This document shows, piece by piece, positions 9,361 to 19,536 of a stretch of DNA of 64,000 nt (position 1 is the stretch's first letter; the number at the start of each line of letters is the position of its first letter). The notes under the pieces were generated by a model. The model saw only the letters and a list, made by a program, of their open reading frames with translations, had not been told where the DNA came from and ran no database searches. Source of the DNA: Vibrio gazogenes. GTDB lineage: Bacteria; Pseudomonadota; Gammaproteobacteria; Enterobacterales; Vibrionaceae. The stretch spans positions 1,612,001-1,676,000 of the forward strand of contig NZ_CP018835.1 of NCBI RefSeq assembly GCF_002196515.1. Reading direction: 5' to 3'. The translations under genes and the position numbers were made by a program.

Positions 9361-12300
9361 TCAATCTTCGTTGGTCATATCGTAACCTTGCCGAGCACGG
9401 ATTTGCTGTCGCACACGATTGAGTACCGCCCGTAATTTCAAAGGCTTGACCGGTTTTGGTAAAAAACTAAATCCGTTTGACTGAATCGCATCCATCATCT
9501 CTTGCGTCCGATCGGCACTGATAATAATCCCTTCAAACTGATTCCCCAGACGCAAACGGCACTGCTGCAAGACTTCCAACCCTGTCCGTCCCTGCTCCAA
9601 GCGGTAATCGGACAAAATGACATCCGGTATCCACCCACCATCCAGAGCTCTCAAGCTCTCGACCAAATGAGTTGAGGTGCGAATATCACAGCCCCAACGC
9701 GATAACAGATCAGACATTCCAATCAGAATATCGACTTCATTATCCACACATAACACTTTAATCTGCGATAAATCAGTCACGTCATTGACGGCAGGCACAA
9801 CTTTATCGGCAACGTCACGAGGATGAGAACGTTGCAGTGATAACGAAAATACACTGCCATGTCCGGGCCACGAGCGCATTGAGATTTCATGCCCCAACAC
9901 ATAGGCAATCCCTTTCGAGATGGCCAAGCCGAGCCCAAGCCCCTGCTCAGAACGAACCTGCCCGCCACGATTAAACTCTTCAAAAATCTCATGCTGCTTA
10001 TCTGGTTCAATCCCGATCCCGTTGTCCCAGACCTCAATGCGAACTTGCGCGCCAACATGACGAATACCGAGTACCACTTTCCCATGGGGCGCATAGCGGA
10101 ACGCATTGGTCAGGAAGTTCTGAACAATTCGCCGGAGTAACTTCGGATCGGACTTCACCACCACCGACGAAGGCACCAGCGTAAAATCAATGCCCTGCTG
10201 TTTAGCGATTGCATGAAATTCAGCATTCAAATTCACCAAGACATCATGAATGGCGAAACTGTGAATATTGATATCCAACTTCCCGGATTCGAGTCGGGAA
10301 ATATCCAGCAAATCCCCGATCAGTTCCTCTGCTGCCCCCAATGCGCTCTCAATATGTGCAGAGAGGCGTTGCACTTCCGCTTCCCGGGCAATTTCCGACA
10401 GCGACGACGCAAATAGCCGGGCGGCATTGAGCGGTTGCATCAAATCATGGCTCACCGCTGCCAGAAAACGAGACTTGGAACGGGATTCCCGTTCCGCCCG
10501 TTGTGTCTCCTGCACCAACTGACGATTGAGTTTTTCTAGCTCCTGAGTTCGTTGATGCACTCGCTCTTCCAGCGATTCATTGGCCTGTTTGAGCGCATCT
10601 TCAGCTTCACGGAACGCGGTAATATCGGTAAAACTCATGACAAAACCACCACCGGGCATCGGATTGCCTTGAACCTCAACCACCCTCCCATCCGGTCGAA
10701 CGCGCGAAGAGGTGTGTCGGGTCCCATGCTCCAAATGCTCAACCCGCTTGCGCACATGAGTTTCAACATCACCCGGCCCACACAACCCCTGTCGCGCATT
10801 ATGACGAATAATATCGGCAATCGGCCGGCCAACCTGAATCAATCCCGGCGGATAAGAAAACAACTCCAGATAACGCTGATTCCAGGCGACCAAACGCAGC
10901 TGTTTATCAACCACCGTCAATCCTTGTCCGATGTGTTCGATAGCCCCCTGAAGCAGACTCCGGCTGAAGTCATACAACTCTGACGCTTCATCGACAATCG
11001 CAGCGACTTCTTCAAGGTGCATATTTTTACCCTGCAATGCAGAAGCAAGGACTAACTTCGCTGAAGATGCGCCAAAAACACCAGCCAATACCCGTTCGGC
11101 ATGACGGATCAGTACCGCCGGAGCCTGCTGATTGGGTAAATAACGCTTCTGCTGCTGCGCCCAGAATTGTTCGAACGCGACTTTCATTCTGCCTCGCCCG
11201 ACAAAACGGGCAACCAGCATTTCCAGTTCCGCAACAGACACTCGACTCTGGTAGAGCGTCATATTTTCGTTATCAGGGAATGGTGTGCCGACGAATGTGG
11301 CTGACTGTAAGCGCTCACTCAGACTCGGACGAGTAATGATGGAAATGCTCCAATAGCAGAGGGTATTAAGCACAACACTGAGGATCATTCCCCAGTCAGA
11401 CCTTGATATGCCTAACCCGGCAATCGCTTCAGGAGGGCTAATCAGCCAGATGAGCGGGTTAGACTGTGCATCTCCGGCCAATAAGTGCGTCTGAACCATT
11501 AAGGTAATCAACCAGAGTGAAAAGCCAACCGCCAAACCGACATAAACACCTTTTTTATTGCCGTCACGCCAGTAAATCCCACCAATCAATGCAGGTGCGA
11601 ACTGAGCAATCGCCGCAAAAGAGAGGAACCCAATCGCAGAAAGCGACGGCACCGCATCCAGTACGCGATAGAATCCCCATGCACAAGCCAGTAACACTAA
11701 AATCAATCCACGGCGGATTCTGAGTAACAAACGGGAAAAGTGACGATGCCCCTGATGAGAAAAGCGCATCCGCCGGAGTAAAAAAGGCACCACCAGATCA
11801 TTAGAAACCATAATGGTAAGCGCAATCGTCGAAACAATAACCATCCCGGTCGCAGCCGACGTCCCCCCTAGAAACGCAATCATCGCTATCACATCCGCAT
11901 CGACAGCCTTAGGGATACTAATCACGAAGGTTTCTGCCAAACTGGCATCCATCATCCCCGAACCGACCCATGATATCGGCAGAACAAACAGCCCCATCAG
12001 AATCAGGTAAACCGGAAATATCCGCCGGGCAATATGGAGATCCTGTGGTTTTTCATTCTCGACAACCATGGTATGAAACTGGCGAGGCAGGCAAATAATC
12101 GCCAGGATGGTCAAAACAAGGTGAATGAGCAATGTCGGCCAATGCGGTGCCACCATCGATTCGCGCACGATATCACCCAGATCGAATGATGTCTGATGCC
12201 AACCAATATAAACGATGAACAGACCAACCCATAGAAAAGCCACCAGCTTAACCAACGACTCAAAAGCAATCGCCATCATCATACCGCGATGATGCTCAGT

Positions 12301-12840
12301 ATTATCGATATGCCGGGTGCCAAACAAAATGGTAAATACGGCGAGCGCCAATACAACCACCCAAGATATGTGACTTTCGGTCAACTGCTCTGGGAAAGGA
12401 AAATCTGACGTCACGACATGGATACCCATCGTCACACCACGAAGTTGCAGGGCGATGTAAGGCAGAATACCGATGACTGCAATCAGCGTTGCAGCCACAG
12501 CAAGCCCTTGAGATTTGCCATAACGTGCTGCGATAAAATCAGCAATAGACGTAATATGTTCGCGCTTCGCAATGAGCATCAGACGGGCTAATATCCGCCA
12601 GCCAAAGACAAAGACGAGAATCGGTGCGAGATAAATCGGTAAAAATGACCAAGCATGATTGGTGGCTTGTCCGACCGTGCCGTAGAACGTCCACGAAGTA
12701 CAATACACTCCGATAGATAAGCTATAAATCCAAGGCCGGAAGCGTGCCAGCCAATTCAGATTTTTGTCACCGTACCAAGCAATAAAGAACAGCAGTCCTA
12801 AATAAAGAAACAGAACCGGAATGACAATCCATGACTGCAT
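9361..12840 (-). CDS. crbS: Transporter-fused hybrid sensor histidine kinase (acetate-switch regulator)
   Basis: A 1159-aa kinase fused to a solute carrier. Residues 1 to about 500 form a sodium:solute symporter-type domain with many membrane helices. A STAC-like linker follows (FVGRGRMKVAFEQFW near 555), then a PAS domain (about 640-745), a coiled coil rich in Glu and Arg, HisKA with phosphoacceptor His798 in AAVSHDLMQPL, HATPase (WDNGIGIEP, GLGLGLAISKG) and a receiver domain with Asp1078 in DVILSDYRLE. In Vibrio cholerae, CrbS with CrbR activates acs for acetate uptake; acs lies about 4.7 kb away on the other strand. No LuxR-type CrbR gene is visible here. AAGGAG before the ATG supports the start. 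Confidence 0.9.
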   Translation of the reverse strand: MQSWIVIPVLFLYLGLLFFIAWYGDKNLNWLARFRPWIYSLSIGVYCTSWTFYGTVGQATNHAWSFLPIYLAPILVFVFGWRILARLMLIAKREHITSIADFIAARYGKSQGLAVAATLIAVIGILPYIALQLRGVTMGIHVVTSDFPFPEQLTESHISWVVVLALAVFTILFGTRHIDNTEHHRGMMMAIAFESLVKLVAFLWVGLFIVYIGWHQTSFDLGDIVRESMVAPHWPTLLIHLVLTILAIICLPRQFHTMVVENEKPQDLHIARRIFPVYLILMGLFVLPISWVGSGMMDASLAETFVISIPKAVDADVIAMIAFLGGTSAATGMVIVSTIALTIMVSNDLVVPFLLRRMRFSHQGHRHFSRLLLRIRRGLILVLLACAWGFYRVLDAVPSLSAIGFLSFAAIAQFAPALIGGIYWRDGNKKGVYVGLAVGFSLWLITLMVQTHLLAGDAQSNPLIWLISPPEAIAGLGISRSDWGMILSVVLNTLCYWSISIITRPSLSERLQSATFVGTPFPDNENMTLYQSRVSVAELEMLVARFVGRGRMKVAFEQFWAQQQKRYLPNQQAPAVLIRHAERVLAGVFGASSAKLVLASALQGKNMHLEEVAAIVDEASELYDFSRSLLQGAIEHIGQGLTVVDKQLRLVAWNQRYLELFSYPPGLIQVGRPIADIIRHNARQGLCGPGDVETHVRKRVEHLEHGTRHTSSRVRPDGRVVEVQGNPMPGGGFVMSFTDITAFREAEDALKQANESLEERVHQRTQELEKLNRQLVQETQRAERESRSKSRFLAAVSHDLMQPLNAARLFASSLSEIAREAEVQRLSAHIESALGAAEELIGDLLDISRLESGKLDINIHSFAIHDVLVNLNAEFHAIAKQQGIDFTLVPSSVVVKSDPKLLRRIVQNFLTNAFRYAPHGKVVLGIRHVGAQVRIEVWDNGIGIEPDKQHEIFEEFNRGGQVRSEQGLGLGLAISKGIAYVLGHEISMRSWPGHGSVFSLSLQRSHPRDVADKVVPAVNDVTDLSQIKVLCVDNEVDILIGMSDLLSRWGCDIRTSTHLVESLRALDGGWIPDVILSDYRLEQGRTGLEVLQQCRLRLGNQFEGIIISADRTQEMMDAIQSNGFSFLPKPVKPLKLRAVLNRVRQQIRARQGYDMTNED

Positions 12841-13077
12841 GAAATGCTCCTTATCGCTAAGACGGAAAATAAGTCAGAAAATAAGACAGAAAGTAAAGAA
12901 TAGATGGCTTCATTGTCTGACTCACTGAAATCAAAACAATTTTATATCGAAAATGATTCACATTGCAGTGCAGTGGTAAGCCAATGAGATCCCAGACGCA
13001 TAGATAGATGGTTTTCGGGATCTCCGGGAAGAAGGTGTGGCACATGTCAGGCAGTTCAATCGCTCGTGGTCTTGCAA

Positions 13078-13118
13078 GCCTCTTTATGCTGCGTAAAGAT
13101 GAGATTGCGTAAAGAGGC
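13078..13118. terminator. Hairpin downstream of the MFS permease gene
   Basis: Twelve-base stem gcctctttatgc/gcgtaaagaggc (one wobble) close to the MFS stop. On the minus strand it is not followed by a T run, while on the plus strand CTCTTTATTTT follows, so its termination role is uncertain. The rest of the 12841-13128 gap holds the crbS promoter region and no gene. Confidence 0.4.
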
Positions 13119-13128
13119 TCTTTATTTT

Positions 13129-14310
13129 CTATCCTTGCCCGGGCGCAGAATCTAAATGATGCTCCCGCACAGAATGGCGGGGCTCCAACCGAACAAAAAG
13201 CGCCGCAACCCCCATCAGGGCCATTCCCCAGAAAATGTTAGCGCCCCAGCTTTCAAATCCCCAGCCACTGATTGCCGTCATCGTTGCAATCACCGCCCCC
13301 AGAGGAATGGCATTGTACAGTGACTGTAATGCAACCATTCTCTCCGGGACAGATTGTTGGATATAACGAATGGTCGCCAGATGTGCGACCGCAAATGTCA
13401 GGCTGTGAAGCAATTGAATCAATACCAGTGCGGCAAGCTCAGTGGTGAAAGCCGTTAAACTCCAGCGCACCACAACCGCACAGGAAGAAAGCAAAAACAT
13501 CCCCCGGATCGACCATGAACCGAACAGGCGGCGACTGAGCGCAAAAATACAGATCTCCGCAATGACGCCCAAACTCCACAGGTAACCAATAATTTCTTCT
13601 GAATGTCCGACCGATTTCCAATACACAGAACTGAAACTGTAATAAGCCGCGTGACTCCCCTGAATCAGAGAAACCAGTACTAAAAACTTAATCACTTGCT
13701 TATCTTTCAGCATGTCGATTAGTTTAGGGCGCACCACTTGTGTTTCGGTGTGCGTCACCGGAGTGGGATTTGGCGCGCGCAGACTGATTAAAAATGTCAC
13801 ACTCATGCCCAATAACGCGGTATACAGAATCCAGTCATTCCCCCAATGCGCAACAACCCAGCCAACCACCAGCGAACCAACAATGAACGCAACCGACCCC
13901 CACAACCGAGTCCGGCCGTAATCGAGCATTTTCATCTTGGTGTAGTAGTTGGCTAACGTGTCCGAAAGGGGGATGATCGGCCCAAAGCAGGAATTAAACA
14001 GGATGGTTGCCAGCGCAATCCAGATCAGATTCTCCACGGCAAAAATATGCGCAGCAATGAATCCAATCGCCAATAGAGTCAGCACTCTCAGCATCGGCAC
14101 ATACCATTCAGCGCGGTGGACTCTCGGCGTCACCAGTAAATTCGCCAGACAGCGGGTACCGAACGCGAGCCCCATGATCAGTCCGATATCGGTTGATGCG
14201 ACGCCTTCACTTTTGAGCCACAACGCCCAAAATGGCGTATAGATGCCATAGACAAAGAAAAAACCGAAATAATACTGAGAGATCCAACGGAACGGAGAAA
14301 TACTGAACAT
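13129..14310 (-). CDS. MFS permease of the HcaT (3-phenylpropionate transporter-like) family
   Basis: A 393-aa inner-membrane transporter with about twelve hydrophobic helices. It resembles E. coli HcaT through the whole length: YGIYTPFWALWLKSEG near the start, ANYYTKMKMLDYGRTRLWGSVAFI in the first half, and IQGSHAAYYSFSSVYWKSVG and YLWSLGVIAEICIFALSRRLF in the second. HcaT has been linked to phenylpropionate uptake, but no hca catabolic genes are seen here, so the substrate is open; the position next to crbS could hint at a small carboxylate. The start at 14310 is the standard one for the family. Confidence 0.85.
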   Translation of the reverse strand: MFSISPFRWISQYYFGFFFVYGIYTPFWALWLKSEGVASTDIGLIMGLAFGTRCLANLLVTPRVHRAEWYVPMLRVLTLLAIGFIAAHIFAVENLIWIALATILFNSCFGPIIPLSDTLANYYTKMKMLDYGRTRLWGSVAFIVGSLVVGWVVAHWGNDWILYTALLGMSVTFLISLRAPNPTPVTHTETQVVRPKLIDMLKDKQVIKFLVLVSLIQGSHAAYYSFSSVYWKSVGHSEEIIGYLWSLGVIAEICIFALSRRLFGSWSIRGMFLLSSCAVVVRWSLTAFTTELAALVLIQLLHSLTFAVAHLATIRYIQQSVPERMVALQSLYNAIPLGAVIATMTAISGWGFESWGANIFWGMALMGVAALFVRLEPRHSVREHHLDSAPGQG

Positions 14311-14348
14311 AACAACCTACTGATGCAAAAAGCGACGGATGACGGATG

Positions 14349-14526
14349 TATACCCAAATGACCTCAAGATGCAGTTTCAGTGAACTCGCCCTTCGGGAGT
14401 GCTTCTATCAGCGCCTTTCTGTGTCAAATGCTATTGAAATGGGAAGGCCATTCCTGCCGACATTTTCCTTGAATGACGCCGATTGAAGACACTCTGAATC
14501 CGGCATCTTGAGGTTACTTGGGTATA
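14349..14526. repeat. MITE-like palindromic element, copy 1 (complete, internal deletion)
   Basis: A 178-bp non-coding element bounded by 24-bp terminal inverted repeats, left 14349-14372 and right 14503-14526, which match at 22 of 24 positions and both begin TATACCCAA. An inner stretch gtgaactcgcccttcggga is shared with copy 2 at 39055. Relative to that copy, about 97 bases between the first TTTCA and GTGAACTCG are missing here. No transposase is encoded. Most of the 14311-14754 gap between the divergent MFS and DUF294 genes is this element; a 62-codon frame beginning inside its right end is not convincing as a gene. Confidence 0.75.
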
Positions 14527-14778
14527 GATAACCGCGCCTATTATGCTTTGAATGCCATATCAGGAAAAGGGAATATTACTCAACACAATGTTTCCTCTAT
14601 CTCTTATGTTTTTCCGATAATGACTCATCCTGATACGGATGCGTTGCGAACGTTATATTTCTTCTCTTTGAATGCGTACCACTTGAGCCATCGTTGCTGG
14701 CATTAGACCAAAGTCGTCTGGAGGCAAATCAGATTTCAGCCAAAATTAAATCAGATGCCCTCGACCAGAAAGGTTGCT

Positions 14779-16599
14779 ATGCCAGATAAATTCAATCTTC
14801 AGTCACCCCCATTTGATCGCCTGACCGCAGCACAACAGCAGCAGCTTCTCTCCGCGCTGGATGTCGCTTATTTTCGGTCGAGGGACACATTGTTGCATCG
14901 CGGTGAGAGTGGACAATATCTGCACATTCTCATCAAAGGTGTGGTTGAAGAACGCTCAGAAGATGGTCAGGAAGTCTTTGCTCACTACGCGGGCGAAGAT
15001 ATTTTCGATGTTCGTTCCCTGCTTGACGGAACAGTCAGACATCAATACGTCGCACTGGAAGATACGCTGGCCTATCAATTACCCAAATCAGTTTTTCTGG
15101 ATTTTTATCATCAGAACGGACAATTTGCGGCTTATTTTGATAGTAACCTCGCCACCCGTCAGGCGCTGCTCGAAAATGCACAACAACAGCAGAACCTCGC
15201 AGAGTTCATTCTGACCAAAGTAGATCGGGAGATTTATCATCCACCAATCATCGTCACCCCGGAGCAAACCATCGCTGATGTCACAGGGTTGCTGAAAGAC
15301 AACAACTGCGATGCCGCATTGGTACAGTTATCGGCAAACGACGCACGATTCACGCAGACAACGTATCCGTATGCCATTGTGACCCGAACGGACATGCTCC
15401 ATGCTTTGGCATTAGACACGCTATCGGTTAGCACACCGGTTGGTCAAATCGCCACTTTCCCGGTCTTTCAGGTGAATGATGGGGAGTTTCTATTTAATGC
15501 AATGGTGATGATGATCCGTAACCGAATCAAACGGATCATGGTATGTGACGGCAACCAAGCCGTTGGCATGTTGGATATGACCCAAATTCTCAGTACCTTT
15601 TCCACCCACTCCCACGTACTGACACTGAGCATTGCCAGAGCCTCCAGTATTGAAGAGCTGACCATCGCTTCTAACCAACAACACAAATTAGTCGAAAACC
15701 TCGTCAGCAACGGCATCAGAACCCGTTTTATGATGGAGCTGATTGCCGCAGTCAATGAACAAATCATCGAGAAAGCCTTTGAACTCATCGTGCCGCCGGT
15801 GATGCAACAGCAATGCTGCCTACTCGTTTTAGGCTCAGAAGGACGCGGAGAACAAATTCTCAAAACGGATCAGGACAATGCATTAATCATCAAAGATGGG
15901 ACAGACTGGCCGGATTGCCAGCATGTGATGGATAAACTGACACATACCCTGATACAACTCGGTTATCCGGTCTGTCCGGGCAAAGTGATGGTCAACAATC
16001 CACACTGGGTGAGATCCCAGCGAAACTGGCAAACAACACTCTCACAATGGGTCGGGCAAGCCAAACCAGAACAAATCATGAATATCGCCATTATGGCGGA
16101 TGCTCACGCCGTCGCTGGTAATCGGTCGCTGTTATATTCCGTACGAGACCACCTCTCCGGGCTCATGGCTGATCAAGAGTTGATCCTGTCAGCTTTCACT
16201 CGCCCTGCACTGAATTTCTCCCTGCCACTGACATTATTCGGCAACGTGAAATCCTCTAAATCAGGGCTGGATATCAAACAAGGGGGGATTTTCCCGATTG
16301 TCCATGGCATCCGGGCACTGAGTCTAGAATACCGGATAACAGAACAAAACACGTTTAAGCGTATCGAAGCGCTCACCCAAAAACGCGTGCTGGAACAACA
16401 AACCGCTGACAATCTGAGTGAAGCGCTCAAACTCTTCTTTAAACTGCGGCTCATACAACAACTGCAACAACCGGAACGCCATAATCATTTGGACATTAAA
16501 TTACTCGACAGCACGGAACGGGACTTATTGCGTCATAGCTTGCATATCGTCAAAAAATTCAAGCAATGGTTGTCCTATCACTACCAGATTAGAGACTAA
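14779..16599 (+). CDS. Cyclic-nucleotide-binding / CBS / DUF294 putative nucleotidyltransferase
   Basis: A 606-aa cytoplasmic signalling protein. Residues about 10-130 form a cNMP-binding barrel (HRGESGQYLHILIKG, VEERSEDGQEVF). A CBS pair follows (about 160-285: YHPPIIVTPEQTIADVTGLL; TPVGQIATFPVFQV). Next is a DUF294 nucleotidyltransferase domain (LVLGSEGRGEQILKTDQDNALI, with the paired acidic residues of GlnD-type enzymes) and DUF294_C. This architecture is frequent beside acs and crbS-type genes in Vibrio and Pseudomonas and probably modulates acetate metabolism; its substrate is not known. Start chosen at 14779 because AAAGG precedes it and an upstream ATG at 14755 has none. The exonuclease gene starts four bases after its stop. 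Confidence 0.85.
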   Translation: MPDKFNLQSPPFDRLTAAQQQQLLSALDVAYFRSRDTLLHRGESGQYLHILIKGVVEERSEDGQEVFAHYAGEDIFDVRSLLDGTVRHQYVALEDTLAYQLPKSVFLDFYHQNGQFAAYFDSNLATRQALLENAQQQQNLAEFILTKVDREIYHPPIIVTPEQTIADVTGLLKDNNCDAALVQLSANDARFTQTTYPYAIVTRTDMLHALALDTLSVSTPVGQIATFPVFQVNDGEFLFNAMVMMIRNRIKRIMVCDGNQAVGMLDMTQILSTFSTHSHVLTLSIARASSIEELTIASNQQHKLVENLVSNGIRTRFMMELIAAVNEQIIEKAFELIVPPVMQQQCCLLVLGSEGRGEQILKTDQDNALIIKDGTDWPDCQHVMDKLTHTLIQLGYPVCPGKVMVNNPHWVRSQRNWQTTLSQWVGQAKPEQIMNIAIMADAHAVAGNRSLLYSVRDHLSGLMADQELILSAFTRPALNFSLPLTLFGNVKSSKSGLDIKQGGIFPIVHGIRALSLEYRITEQNTFKRIEALTQKRVLEQQTADNLSEALKLFFKLRLIQQLQQPERHNHLDIKLLDSTERDLLRHSLHIVKKFKQWLSYHYQIRD

Positions 16600-16603
16600 G
16601 CCC

Positions 16604-17227
16604 ATGAACCGAATCTCACGCCGATACTGGTACTACAAACTCAAAGACTCCGCTTATCGGTGCCTGTTCTTACCACCGGAGCATCAGGAATTCGTCTCAC
16701 TGGATTGCGAAACAACCAGTCTCAATCCGCAACAGGCAGAGCTGGTTTCAATTGCTGCCACAAAAATTGTCGGTAACCGGATTCTGACCAGTCAGTCATT
16801 TGAAGTGAAGCTGTGTGCGCCCAGAACACTAAATGCAGATTCAGTCCGGATTCACCAGATCCGCCATCAGGATCTCAGTGATGGCCTCACAGAAGCCGAA
16901 GCGCTGATCCAGTTATTGGATTTTATCGGTAACCGACCGCTGGTGGGGTATCACATCCGCTATGATAAAACTATTCTCGATATTGCCTGTCGCAAGCATC
17001 TGGGCTTTCCGCTACCGAACCGCCTGATTGAAGTGAGCCAGCTCTATCATGAACAACTGGAAAAAATGCTACCGAATGCCTATTGCGACCTCAGTCTGGA
17101 AGCCATTTGTCGTCATCTGGATCTGCCGTTGCAAAATAAACATGATGCCTTGCAAGATGCGCTCTCTGCTGCGTTGGTATTTGTACGTTTAACACAAGGT
17201 GATCTCCCCGCCTTTTCTTCAGCCTGA
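16604..17227 (+). CDS. DnaQ-like 3'-5' exonuclease (DEDDh)
   Basis: A 207-aa exonuclease-domain protein related to the epsilon subunit of DNA polymerase III. The acidic motifs are visible: FVSLDCETTSLNP (Asp, Glu) near residue 28, LVGYHIRYDKTILD (Asp) near 108, and HDALQDALSAA (His, Asp) near 182. It is translated right after the DUF294 gene, an association seen in other acs loci where the pair is conserved but its function is unclear. Substrate (DNA, RNA or a dinucleotide) cannot be read from the sequence. A 62-codon upstream extension of the same frame lies inside the DUF294 gene and is not used. Confidence 0.88.
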   Translation: MNRISRRYWYYKLKDSAYRCLFLPPEHQEFVSLDCETTSLNPQQAELVSIAATKIVGNRILTSQSFEVKLCAPRTLNADSVRIHQIRHQDLSDGLTEAEALIQLLDFIGNRPLVGYHIRYDKTILDIACRKHLGFPLPNRLIEVSQLYHEQLEKMLPNAYCDLSLEAICRHLDLPLQNKHDALQDALSAALVFVRLTQGDLPAFSSA

Positions 17228-17279
17228 ACGCGGTCATTTTCTGCGAGGGACCACTCACAACAAACCGTGTTCCCGACAT

Positions 17280-17300
17280 TTGTGACACCTTGAATCACAA
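17280..17300. promoter_or_regulatory. Inverted repeat upstream of acs, candidate regulator site
   Basis: TTGTGA and TCACAA half sites separated by nine bases, 220 bases before the acs ATG. The half sites look like those of CRP, but CRP needs a spacer of six bases within TGTGA-N6-TCACA, so a CRP assignment is not supported. The remainder of the 17228-17520 gap contains no gene and should hold the acs promoter. Confidence 0.3.
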
Positions 17301-17520
17301 TGATTTTTTACTCACAGATCTCATTTAGCCTAAAGTCTAATTGTGCAATCCCCCTATCTGAACAAGAGTTATTACACCTAGGTAACCTCAAAGCACGCCA
17401 ATCGGGTGAGTTCGAGTTCATTTGGGTACAAGAATTTCGATCCTCCGAAAATATTTATTACAAGCCCAAAGCAATCATGATGAATCGGAGCGGTCCCTGC
17501 ATTCAAAAGGAGAAGAAGCT

Positions 17521-19470
17521 ATGAGTGATGTTCATGTTTATCCGGTTAAGAACAATATTAAAGAACATACCCACGCGGATAACGACACTTACTTATCAAT
17601 GTACCAACGCTCAGTTAGCGACCCAGAGGGATTCTGGAAAGAACACGGGCAGATCGTCGATTGGATAACCCCTTACACCAAAGTCAAGCAAACCTCATTT
17701 GATACCGGTCACGTGGATATCCGCTGGTTTGAAGATGGGACGCTGAACGTTTCTGCCAACTGTATTGACCGTCATCTCGCGGCACATGGCGATGACGTGG
17801 CAATCATCTGGGAAGGTGATAACCCGAATGAAGATAAAACGCTGACCTTCAATCAACTTCATCAAGATGTCTGCCGCTTTGCTAATGTTCTGAAAGATCA
17901 GGGCGTGCGGAAAGGTGACGTCGTTTGTCTTTATATGCCAATGGTGCCGGAAGCCGCGGTTGCCATGCTGGCTTGTACCCGTATTGGTGCAGTCCATACC
18001 GTGGTATTCGGAGGATTCTCCCCGGAAGCACTCGCAGGACGCATCATCGACTCCGACGCCAAAATAGTCATTACCGCAGATGAGGGGGTTCGGGGTGGAC
18101 GGGCAGTCCCCCTGAAGAAGAATGTCGATGAAGCCCTGACCAATCCTGAAGTCAAAACCATCAGTAAAGTCGTGGTACTAAAACGCACCGGTGGCAGTAT
18201 TGACTGGCATGATCACCGGGATGTCTGGTGGCACGAAGCGACGTCTAAAGCATCGGACGACTGCCCGGCAGAACCCATGAAAGCAGAAGATCCCCTGTTT
18301 ATCCTGTATACGTCCGGTTCAACGGGTAAACCCAAAGGTGTTTTACACACAACCGGGGGTTATCTGGTTTATGCCGCCATGACCTTTAAGTATGTTTTTG
18401 ACTATCAACCCGGAGAAGTCTTCTGGTGTACCGCGGATGTCGGCTGGATCACCGGTCACACCTATCTGGTTTACGGCCCGCTAGCCAATGGCGCGAAAAC
18501 CATTCTGTTTGAAGGTGTCCCAAACTATCCGGACACCAACCGCATGAGTCAGGTGGTCGATAAACATCAAGTGAATATTCTCTATACTGCACCGACGGCA
18601 ATCCGGGCACTGATGGCAAAAGGCAATGAGGCAATCGACGGCACCTCACGAGACAGTTTACGCATCATGGGATCGGTGGGTGAGCCAATCAATCCGGAAG
18701 CGTGGGAATGGTATTACCGGACGATAGGTAATGAGAAGTCTCCGATTGTTGATACATGGTGGCAAACAGAAACGGGTGGCATTCTGATCACACCACTTCC
18801 CGGAGCAACCGCGTTGAAACCCGGCTCAGCCACGCGACCATTCTTTGGTGTCCAGCCCGCACTGGTCGATAACGTGGGCAATCTCATTGACGGGGCAGCA
18901 GAAGGGAATCTGGTCATTCTCGACTCTTGGCCCGGTCAAATGCGTACGGTATACGGAGATCACGAGCGGTTCGAACAGACCTATTTCTCCACTTTCAAAG
19001 GGATGTACTTTACCGGTGATGGTGCCCGCCGTGATGAGGACGGCTATTACTGGATTACCGGTCGTGTGGATGACGTCCTCAATGTTTCCGGTCACCGTAT
19101 GGGAACCGCAGAAGTCGAATCCGCACTGGTGGCATTCGATAAGATTGCAGAAGCGGCAGTTGTCGGGATTCCACACGATATTAAAGGTCAGGCTATTTAC
19201 GCCTACATCACGCTCAATGATGGTATCTACCCCTCTTCTGAATTACATAAAGAAGTCAAAGATTGGGTACGTAAAGAGATTGGCCCAATCGCGACACCGG
19301 ATATACTCCACTGGACCGATGCGCTGCCGAAAACCCGTTCCGGGAAAATCATGCGTCGCATTCTGCGCAAGATTGCCAACGGAGACACCAGCAATCTGGG
19401 CGATACGTCAACACTCGCAGACCCAAGTGTGGTTGATAAGCTGATCGCAGAGAAAGCAGCTCTCAGTTAA
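17521..19470 (+). CDS. acs: Acetyl-coenzyme A synthetase
   Basis: Activates acetate to acetyl-CoA through acetyl-AMP, the high-affinity route for acetate scavenging. The 649-aa product is close to E. coli Acs (652 aa): P-loop [12 protein letters not shown] near 263, WWQTETGG (motif A5), [20 protein letters not shown], and the regulatory Lys in [11 protein letters not shown] near 607, acetylated in other bacteria. AGGAGAAG precedes the ATG at 17521, and this start agrees with the family. Likely controlled by the CrbS system encoded leftward. Ends in a strong terminator. Confidence 0.98.
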   Translation: MSDVHVYPVKNNIKEHTHADNDTYLSMYQRSVSDPEGFWKEHGQIVDWITPYTKVKQTSFDTGHVDIRWFEDGTLNVSANCIDRHLAAHGDDVAIIWEGDNPNEDKTLTFNQLHQDVCRFANVLKDQGVRKGDVVCLYMPMVPEAAVAMLACTRIGAVHTVVFGGFSPEALAGRIIDSDAKIVITADEGVRGGRAVPLKKNVDEALTNPEVKTISKVVVLKRTGGSIDWHDHRDVWWHEATSKASDDCPAEPMKAEDPLFILYTSGSTGKPKGVLHTTGGYLVYAAMTFKYVFDYQPGEVFWCTADVGWITGHTYLVYGPLANGAKTILFEGVPNYPDTNRMSQVVDKHQVNILYTAPTAIRALMAKGNEAIDGTSRDSLRIMGSVGEPINPEAWEWYYRTIGNEKSPIVDTWWQTETGGILITPLPGATALKPGSATRPFFGVQPALVDNVGNLIDGAAEGNLVILDSWPGQMRTVYGDHERFEQTYFSTFKGMYFTGDGARRDEDGYYWITGRVDDVLNVSGHRMGTAEVESALVAFDKIAEAAVVGIPHDIKGQAIYAYITLNDGIYPSSELHKEVKDWVRKEIGPIATPDILHWTDALPKTRSGKIMRRILRKIANGDTSNLGDTSTLADPSVVDKLIAEKAALS

Positions 19471-19505
19471 AACAACCTCAAATTCACACGAACGCTCCTG
19501 AACTG

Positions 19506-19536
19506 TGAAGCCATCTCTCCGATGGCTTCATTTTTT
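19506..19536 (+). terminator. Rho-independent terminator of acs
   Basis: Ten-base stem tgaagccatc/gatggcttca, five-base loop, then TTTTTT, 36 bases after the acs stop. Confidence 0.9.

Noticed and set aside
14518..14706. 62-codon plus-strand frame
   Set aside because: Starts inside the right end of the repeat element, has no ribosome site, and shows no known motif.
16418..16603. Upstream extension of the exonuclease
   Set aside because: Lies inside the DUF294 gene in another frame; the ATG at 16604 gives the domain its normal start.
17280..17300. CRP site before acs
   Set aside because: Half sites fit, but the spacer is nine bases rather than six.
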